Assembly (NCBI RefSeq): GCF_030286555.1
Contig: NZ_JASVWF010000008.1
Location: 1-64,000 of the forward strand
Reading direction: 5' to 3'
Length of the DNA stretch: 64,000 bases
From: Actinomycetospora termitidis
GTDB taxonomy: Bacteria > Actinomycetota > Actinomycetes > Mycobacteriales > Pseudonocardiaceae
Shown: positions 59,006 to 64,000 of the stretch, piece by piece
How the letters are laid out: the number at the start of each line of letters is the position of its first letter
Numbering within the stretch: position 1 is the stretch's first letter
The notes under the pieces: generated by a model
Database searches by the model: none
What the model saw: the letters and a program-made list of their open reading frames with translations, nothing else
What the model was told of the DNA's origin: nothing
Program-made: the position numbers and the translations under genes

Positions 59006-60715
59006 TCAAGCGGTCCGCAGTCGGGACTCGGGCGCCGTGCGGCGCCCGAGCAGGGAGTCCAGCAGGACCCCGGGGTCGGTCGGTGGGGTCGCGGAGCTCC
59101 AGGCGACGACGTGATCGGGGCGGACCAGAACGAAGCGGCGGTCACGGTAGGTCAGTTCGTCGACGGTCTCTTCGAGGTCGAGCCAGCTCAGCGGGACGCC
59201 GAGTTCGGCGGCTGCCGCGCGCAGCGGTTCGACGTCGGCGGCGGTCGCGCCGCGAGTGATCAGGGTGAAGTCGTCGCCGAGCTGGTCGTAGAGCGAGCTG
59301 CCGTCGGGACGCCAGTGGTGCGGGACGCGGGCGCCGGCGTCGACCGAGGGGCGGTACTGGTCGATGGCCGCGATGGCCGAGGTCTCGCCGTGCTCGTCGG
59401 AGGGGGCCTCGACGACCCCGGGCGAGCCGACGTAGCGGGCCCCGAACTGGACGCCCTGGCTGAACCACTGCTGGCGGTCGACCTGTTGGATCCTGGCGCC
59501 GACCTCGGCGCGCAACGCGTCGCCTCGGGGCCCCGGTTCGCGCAGCGCGGGGTCGCGTCCGACACCGCTCATGTCACCGTCGATCTTGAGGGCGGCGCGG
59601 CTGGTCGCCTCGCCCACCGAGCGTCGTTCGACCTCGTAGTCGTCGAGGACCCGGGTGCCGGCCCAGCCGCGAAGGACCGCGTGCAGCCGCCAGGACAGGG
59701 ACATCGCGTCGGCGATGCCGGTGTTCATGCCGAAGCCGCCCAGCGGCAGCCACAGATGGGCGGCGTCGCCGGCGAGCAGGACCCGACCGGAGTGGAAGCG
59801 GTCGGCGACCAGGCGCCGGGCGGTCCAGGGCACGACGCTCAGGGTCTCGATGTCGAACTGGCCGCCGAGGCTCTCGGCGAGGACCTGCTCGGTATCCACG
59901 GCGGCGGGGTCGGCGCCGTGCGGAACGCGGGCGTGGCACAGGAACAGCTCGCGGCCGTCGAGCACGACCACGCTTCCGCGGTAGGTGGGGCCGAACCACC
60001 AGTACATCCAGCCGGGCCGGGTCCCGAGGTGGGAGGCGAGGTCCGGGGAGCGGAAGTAGACCGAGTGCCGTCGCTCGCTCGCCTCGCTGTCGCCTTCGAG
60101 GCGGGCGCCGATGGATCGGCGGACCAGGCTCGCCCCGCCGTCGCAGCCGACGACGTAGGCCGCGGAGATGCGGTAGGTCTCGCCGGTGGCGACCTCGCGG
60201 ACCTCGACGGTGACCTCGTCCTGCCCGTCGTGGACCGCCTCGACGCGGTGTCCCCGCCGCAGTTCCGCGATCGTGGACTCCTGCAGCGCGCGGTCCAGGA
60301 TCGGCTCGAGGAATATCTGAGAGATGCGATGCTGGGGCTCCGGGGACGGCCACTCCGCCAGCTCGTGGGCGGTGCCGTCGAGAACCTCGCGGCTCGAGGA
60401 GAACGGGAAACGGGTCAGCTCCGGACCGGTCATGCTGGTGCAGTAGACGACGTCGGTCGCGTGGTCGGCGGGCAGACCGGCGCGGCGGATCTCCTCGGCG
60501 AGCCCCAGCCGGCGGAAGTACTCCATCGATCGCGCGTTCGTGGTGTTGCAGCGCGGGTTGGCGGTGGTTACCGGTGAGGCGTCGAGGACCACGACGGGGG
60601 TGCCGCGGCGGGCGAGGTCGAGCGCGAGGGTCATTCCGACCGGACCGGCCCCCACCACGACGACCCGCCCCTGAGTGGTGTCGGGCGACACGCCCTCCTG
60701 TGTGGTGCAGCTCAT
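59006..60715 (-). CDS. FAD-dependent aromatic monooxygenase (PheA/TfdB-MhpA superfamily)
   Basis: A 569-residue class A hydroxylase. It has VVVVGAGPVGMTLALDLARR, TNARSMEYFRRLGLAEEIRR, the DG motif AYVVGCDGGASLVRRSIGAR, GD motif RVLLAGDAAHLWLPLGGFGM, and a C-terminal thioredoxin-like domain (FTLITRGATAADVEPL onward, YRDRRFVLVRPDHVVAWSS). The extra C-terminal domain marks the phenol hydroxylase/resorcinol hydroxylase group. It opens the LysR-controlled operon: hydroxylase, transporter, MhpB and hydrolase, so it would convert the imported phenol-type substrate into the catechol cleaved by MhpB. Confidence 0.9.
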   Translation of the reverse strand: MSCTTQEGVSPDTTQGRVVVVGAGPVGMTLALDLARRGTPVVVLDASPVTTANPRCNTTNARSMEYFRRLGLAEEIRRAGLPADHATDVVYCTSMTGPELTRFPFSSSREVLDGTAHELAEWPSPEPQHRISQIFLEPILDRALQESTIAELRRGHRVEAVHDGQDEVTVEVREVATGETYRISAAYVVGCDGGASLVRRSIGARLEGDSEASERRHSVYFRSPDLASHLGTRPGWMYWWFGPTYRGSVVVLDGRELFLCHARVPHGADPAAVDTEQVLAESLGGQFDIETLSVVPWTARRLVADRFHSGRVLLAGDAAHLWLPLGGFGMNTGIADAMSLSWRLHAVLRGWAGTRVLDDYEVERRSVGEATSRAALKIDGDMSGVGRDPALREPGPRGDALRAEVGARIQQVDRQQWFSQGVQFGARYVGSPGVVEAPSDEHGETSAIAAIDQYRPSVDAGARVPHHWRPDGSSLYDQLGDDFTLITRGATAADVEPLRAAAAELGVPLSWLDLEETVDELTYRDRRFVLVRPDHVVAWSSATPPTDPGVLLDSLLGRRTAPESRLRTA

Positions 60716-60742
60716 GACGAGAACGCTAGAAAGCGATCTGCC

Positions 60743-60789
60743 ATAGGTCTATTTCATCTTCTCGCGCTCTCTCATAGCCTTGCAGCTAT
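60743..60789. promoter_or_regulatory. LysR-type operator between hydroxylase and LysR genes
   Basis: Two dyads: ATAG-GT-CTAT (60743-60752) and ATAGC-N6-GCTAT (60774-60789), the latter with the T-N11-A geometry of LysR recognition sites. Both share the ATAG/CTAT half-site and lie in the 97-base divergent region. Confidence 0.7.
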
Positions 60790-60812
60790 CAATTGGGGAC
60801 GAGGTGCACCAG

Positions 60813-61802
60813 ATGGCGAGGCTCGACCGGATGGACAGGTCGGCGGTGGCGGCCGCGGACGAGGGCGGCGAGCTGGACGGACTCGATGACAACTTCTCCC
60901 TGCAGAAACTGCACGTGCTGTGCGCGGTCGTGGCGCACGGCGGTGTCGGCAAGGCGGCTGCCGAGCTGTTCGTCTCCCAGCCCGTGGTGACTTCCCACGT
61001 CCGCTCGCTCGAGCGTCGGCTCGGGGCCCGTCTGTTCGAACGCGACGGACGCGGGATCACCTTGACCGAGGCCGGCGTGCACGTGCACCGCTGGGCACTG
61101 GAAGTGCTGCGTGGACGCCGCGAGCTGGCCCAGTCCCTGCATCAGATCGCGGCCGGGACCTGGGGCAGCGTCGCGGTCGCGGCGAGCATGTCCGCGGGCA
61201 ACAGCCTGCTCACGCCGGTCCTGATCGACTTCCGCCGCGACCATCCCGACGTCCGGGTCACCGCGACCAACTCCTCGGTGGAGGCGGCGCTGGAGATGAC
61301 CCAGAGCGGCCGCGCCGATTTCTGTGTGGTCGGCACCGACGCCGTGCTCGACTCCCGGGCCTATACCGCGACGAAGCTCGGCGAGCCCAGGTTCGTCCTC
61401 GTCGCCGCCGTCGGGGACACCTCAGTGGGCGCGTCGGTGACCGTCGGCGAGCTCTCCCAGCTGCCCTTCGTGACCCCGCCGGCGGGACTGGCGATCCGGC
61501 GCAGCCAGGACGCGGCGCTCGCCGAGCTCGGGGTGGTCGACCGGCGGGTCGAGCTCGAGCTCGGCAGCGCCGAGGCGATCAAGCAGGCGGTCGCCGCCGG
61601 TCTGGGTGTGGCCCTGCTCTGGTCGGTCTCGGTGCGCGCCGACATCGAGCGAGGGGACCTGCGCGAGGTCCGTGTGGAAGGCCCGCTGCGCCGGGACAGG
61701 CTCTATCTCGTCACGCGCGTCGGTAAGCGGCTCAGTCCGGTGCAGGCGCGGCTTCGGGAACGGATCCTCTCCGAGGTGCCCGAGCTTCTCCACGAGGGCT
61801 GA
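60813..61802 (+). CDS. LysR family transcriptional regulator
   Basis: A 329-residue LTTR from ATG 60813 (TTG 60780 is also open). The N-terminal HTH is LQKLHVLCAVVAHGGVGKAA, AELFVSQPVVTSHVRSLERR, LGARLFERDGRGITLTEAGV; the C-terminal effector domain has VTATNSSVEAALEMTQSGRA and FVTPPAGLAIRRSQDAALAE. An N-terminal acidic extension of about 25 residues precedes the HTH. It is divergent from the hydroxylase/transporter/MhpB operon and very likely its activator. Confidence 0.92.
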   Translation: MARLDRMDRSAVAAADEGGELDGLDDNFSLQKLHVLCAVVAHGGVGKAAAELFVSQPVVTSHVRSLERRLGARLFERDGRGITLTEAGVHVHRWALEVLRGRRELAQSLHQIAAGTWGSVAVAASMSAGNSLLTPVLIDFRRDHPDVRVTATNSSVEAALEMTQSGRADFCVVGTDAVLDSRAYTATKLGEPRFVLVAAVGDTSVGASVTVGELSQLPFVTPPAGLAIRRSQDAALAELGVVDRRVELELGSAEAIKQAVAAGLGVALLWSVSVRADIERGDLREVRVEGPLRRDRLYLVTRVGKRLSPVQARLRERILSEVPELLHEG

Positions 61803-61878
61803 AGCGACGTGACGGAATGTCATCGGCGGGCAGCACCCCGGCGACCGGGCCGGCGGGCGTCGCAACGGTGCCCGCTTC

Positions 61879-61980
61879 GGGTACCGCTCACGTCACGCCA
61901 GGGCCGACGCCGGACCGCCACAGGACGAGATCGCTACATCCGGAGTCGCTGAGCAGCACAGATGCTGATGGTGCGCCACC
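61879..61980 (+). repeat. Dispersed repeat copy E, 5' part only
   Basis: GGGTACCGCTCACGTCACGC, GACGAGATCGCTACATC and GTCGCTGAGCAGCACAGATG match the 5' two thirds of copies A, C and D. The tRNA-like 3' end is absent. It lies in a 350-base gap (61803-62152) between the LysR gene and the convergent TetR gene; I see nothing else in that gap. Confidence 0.7.
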
Positions 61981-62152
61981 TCGACGCGACTCCGGGTCGG
62001 CTCCACCCGCCAGCGCACGCTGGTGTTGGCAATTCGATCTGCGCATCTCATTCGGCGCCTCCGCCGCACACATCCTGATCTATCCAACGTCGCTGTCGGA
62101 CTGACGACCTGGGCCTGTGAGCTGCAGGCGTTCTGGCCGGCGGGACGAGCTC

Positions 62153-62704
62153 CTACGCCCTGAGCATGCGGCGGATGGCTTCATCCGTCGCCCCCGGCGT
62201 GGGGGCCTCGAGGTCGAGGGCGCGGTGGATCGAGAGACCCTCGACGAGAGCGTCGAGCAGTCGGGCGGTGAGTGGATCGAAGTGCCGCCGCAGGGACCGA
62301 CGGCTGGCCGCCATCCAGGCGTGCGTGATGTCGCGGTAGGCGGGGGCGCGGGCGGCGAGGGTGTACAGCTCGTGGCTGAGGACGAGCTCCCGCGGGTCGC
62401 TGAGGATGTCGTGGTCGATGAACGCGACGAGGGCCTTCCGCGCGGAGTCCTGGTCCCCGGCGGCGGCGAGTTGCTCGTCGAACCTCGCCGACACCGTCCG
62501 CGCGAGGCGATCGAACGCCTCGTGGAGCAGTTCGGACATCCCGGTGAAGTGGTAGGTCATGGAGCCGAGCGGCACGTCGGCGGCGGCCGCGACCCGGCGG
62601 TGCGAGGTCCCCGCGACCCCGACCTCGGCCAGCACGTCCAGGCAGGCCTCGACGATCCGGTCCCGACGTTCCGGGTCGTGACGCCGAGCGCGTGGCTCGC
62701 TCAC
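62153..62704 (-). CDS. TetR family transcriptional regulator
   Basis: A 183-residue TetR protein from GTG 62704, which overlaps the acetyltransferase stop (GTGA). The HTH reads RRDRIVEACLDVLAEVGVAG, TSHRRVAAAADVPLGSMTYH, FTGMSELLHEAFDRL. The dimerisation region is LVLSHELYTLAARAPAYRDI. It is co-transcribed with the sugar acetyltransferase gene and may regulate it through the palindrome CGTACGATCGTACG (63284-63297). Confidence 0.88.
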   Translation of the reverse strand: MSEPRARRHDPERRDRIVEACLDVLAEVGVAGTSHRRVAAAADVPLGSMTYHFTGMSELLHEAFDRLARTVSARFDEQLAAAGDQDSARKALVAFIDHDILSDPRELVLSHELYTLAARAPAYRDITHAWMAASRRSLRRHFDPLTARLLDALVEGLSIHRALDLEAPTPGATDEAIRRMLRA

Positions 62705-63282
62705 AGGGACCGGACCACGCGTGCCGGGTTGCCCACCGCGACCACGTTCGCCGGCACGTCCCTGGTGACCACCGCCCCGGCCCCGATGACACTGTTCTCC
62801 CCGATGCGCACGCCCGGGCACACGATCACACCGCCCCCGAGCCAGACGTTGTCCTCGATGACGATGGGCCGCGCGGCTTCGAGCTTGTCCCGACGCGGGC
62901 CGGGGTCGGTCGGGTGGGTCGGGGTCAGCAGCTGGACGTTCGGGCCGATCTGGCAGTCCGCGCCGATGCTGATCGAGGCGACGTCGAGGGCGACCAGACC
63001 GTAGTTCGCGAACGTCCGCGGGCCGATCGCGACGTGCTCGCCGTAGTCGACGTACAGCGGCGGCTTCACCACCGCACCCTCCCCCAGCTCACCGAGCAGC
63101 TCGACCAGGATCGGCCGCGCTGCGTCCAGGTCGTCGGCGGCCGCCTGCCGGTACTGCTCGGCGAGTGCCATCGCGCGCTGCGCGAGGCGGGCGTTCTCCG
63201 GGTCGTCGGCGATGTAGAGGTCCCCCGCGAGCATCCGCTCACGCTGGGTCCGAGGGTCCCCGGAGAAGTGGTCCACAGTCAT
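62701..63282 (-). CDS. Sugar O-acetyltransferase (LacA/Maa/NodL type)
   Basis: A 193-residue hexapeptide-repeat acyltransferase. It has the N-terminal Maa domain (MLAGDLYIADDPENARLAQR), then YVDYGEHVAIGPRTFANYGL, the catalytic His region NVQLLTPTHPTDPGPRRDKL, and left-handed beta-helix turns VIEDNVWLGGGVIVCPGVRI, GENSVIGAGAVVTRDVPANV. It acetylates sugars such as maltose or galactosides with acetyl-CoA. I use ATG at 63282 because the palindrome lies directly upstream of it; ATG 63300 would include that palindrome in the gene. Confidence 0.9.
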   Translation of the reverse strand: MTVDHFSGDPRTQRERMLAGDLYIADDPENARLAQRAMALAEQYRQAAADDLDAARPILVELLGELGEGAVVKPPLYVDYGEHVAIGPRTFANYGLVALDVASISIGADCQIGPNVQLLTPTHPTDPGPRRDKLEAARPIVIEDNVWLGGGVIVCPGVRIGENSVIGAGAVVTRDVPANVVAVGNPARVVRSL

Positions 63283-63283
63283 C

Positions 63284-63297
63284 CGTACGATCGTACG
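63284..63297. promoter_or_regulatory. Palindrome upstream of acetyltransferase/TetR operon
   Basis: CGTACGATCGTACG, a perfect 14-bp palindrome just before the start codon at 63282 and 36 bases from the divergent GH6 start. Its position fits an autoregulatory operator of the TetR protein in the operon. Confidence 0.6.
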
Positions 63298-63332
63298 CAT
63301 CGCCGCTCCCCCACCGTGCCGGAGGCACCGCC

Positions 63333-64000
63333 GTGCGCACCCGACGACGCCGACCCGCCCTTCTCACCATCGCCGCTCTCGTCTCCGTCGCCGCCCTCGC
63401 CGGGTGCACCACCGCAGCTGAGGAGGACGGCCCGCCGTCGGCAGCGCCCGCCGCCTCGTCCTTCTGGGTCGATCCGGACAGTGCCTCCGCCCGCCAGGTG
63501 CAGCAGTGGCGCGACCAGGGACGTACGCGGGACGCCGACGACCTCGCCGCCCTCTCCTCGCAGCCCCTGCCGATCTGGGTCGGCGACTGGTCCGACCCGG
63601 GGGACCTGACCCGCGACGTCACCACCCGGGCCGGCCGCACCGGGGACGTTCCCGTGCTGGTCGCCTACAACATCCCCAACCGCGACTGTGGCCTGTTCTC
63701 CCAGGGCGGCGCCGACGACGAGGCCGAGTACCGGCGCTGGGTCGACGACATGGCCTCCGGCCTCGAGGGACGTCCCGCCGTCGTCATCGTCGAACCCGAC
63801 GCCCTCGCCCAGACGCTCGCCGACTGCGAGGGCCAGGGCCGCCAGGAAGGCCGGGAGGCCCTCCTGGCCTACGCCTCCCAGCGGCTCGCCGCCGCCGGCG
63901 CCGAGGTCTACATCGACGCCGGCAACCCCGGCTTCATCCGCGACGTCGACCAGCTCGCGGCCGGCCTGCGCAGCTCCGGGGTGGCGGATGCCGAGGGATT
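63333..64000 (+). CDS. Glycoside hydrolase family 6 lipoprotein (endoglucanase/cellobiohydrolase), cut by window end
   Basis: GTG at 63333 has GGAGG 7 bases upstream. The 222 residues present begin with a lipoprotein signal (LVSVAALAGCTTAAEED, lipid Cys about 25), then the GH6 domain: SSFWVDPDSASARQVQQWRD, PIWVGDWSDPGDLTRDVTTR, VLVAYNIPNRDCGLFSQGGA with the Asp in RDCG used as base-assisting residue, YRRWVDDMASGLEGRPAVVI, then VEPDALAQTLADC with the catalytic acid Asp, and EVYIDAGNPGFIRDV. GH6 enzymes cleave beta-1,4-glucan. The rest lies beyond the window. Being lipid-anchored and without a carbohydrate-binding module at the N-terminus, it probably acts at the cell surface. Confidence 0.88.
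   Translation, partial: MRTRRRRPALLTIAALVSVAALAGCTTAAEEDGPPSAAPAASSFWVDPDSASARQVQQWRDQGRTRDADDLAALSSQPLPIWVGDWSDPGDLTRDVTTRAGRTGDVPVLVAYNIPNRDCGLFSQGGADDEAEYRRWVDDMASGLEGRPAVVIVEPDALAQTLADCEGQGRQEGREALLAYASQRLAAAGAEVYIDAGNPGFIRDVDQLAAGLRSSGVADAEG

Overview
The window is uniformly very GC-rich, uses GTG starts freely, and carries F420-linked enzymes, a class F sortase, an actinobacterial Excalibur surface protein and many TetR/PadR/IclR regulators. It is chromosomal or large-plasmid DNA of an actinomycete, most likely a Pseudonocardia-like member of the Pseudonocardiaceae. No rRNA or other marker gene is present to settle the genus. Almost everything is accessory catabolism and detoxification, not housekeeping.

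Layout. 0-1.1 kb: the end of a 3-oxoacid CoA-transferase beta subunit and a frameshifted, truncated F420:NADPH oxidoreductase. 1.6-7.3 kb: a hypothetical island with two small minus-strand genes, a membrane-anchored hypothetical, an Excalibur/class F sortase/membrane-protein operon and an orphan Mrr-like nuclease; its 3' part is less GC-rich than the rest. 8.2-19.8 kb: a reactive-aldehyde and electrophile island (sulfite oxidase, F420-type PPOX protein, SnoaL-like protein, SigF-type sigma factor, formaldehyde-dehydrogenase-like ADH, quinone reductase, ABM monooxygenase, GlcG, DJ-1/PfpI, AraC and TetR regulators, HchA). Four promoters here share one 38-39 bp inverted-repeat operator followed by a -10 hexamer. 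20.6-34.6 kb: a broken DUF2867-like gene, an Old Yellow Enzyme, a hydrolase, then a PadR-controlled operon of CoA ligase, molybdenum hydroxylase subunits and an enoyl-CoA-hydratase-fold enzyme, the complement expected for 2-furoate-type degradation. A second, nearly identical PPOX gene, a succinate-semialdehyde-type dehydrogenase, a VOC protein and an atypical SDR follow. 35.1-43.8 kb: Nudix, a broken HD-domain gene, an NtaA-type flavin monooxygenase diverging from a YciI/beta-propeller/TIM-barrel operon, then an IclR-controlled CoA-transferase/CMD/thiolase operon. 44.1-61.8 kb: three consecutive minus-strand aromatic modules, each with its own regulator: P450-MBL-FAH-CMD (TetR), MhpA-like hydroxylase/hydrolase/type I extradiol dioxygenase/amidohydrolase (TetR), and flavin hydroxylase/ABC transporter/MhpB/hydrolase (LysR). 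62.1-64 kb: acetyltransferase-TetR and a GH6 lipoprotein cut by the window edge.

The most unusual feature is architectural. A dispersed repeat of about 165 bp, ending in a sequence that looks exactly like the T-arm and 3' acceptor strand of a tRNA, occurs in the same orientation at 7.5, 19.95 (5' part weak), 34.8 and 43.9 kb, with a 5'-only copy at 61.9 kb. These copies fall at the boundaries between the functional modules, so the window reads as an array of catabolic cassettes punctuated by tRNA-like scars. Several genes (npdG, sulfite oxidase, a xanthine-dehydrogenase-type locus, a DUF2867-like gene, an HD gene) are broken. Some breaks sit in short homopolymers and could be sequencing errors; others, such as the deletion-fused xanthine dehydrogenase remnant, cannot be.
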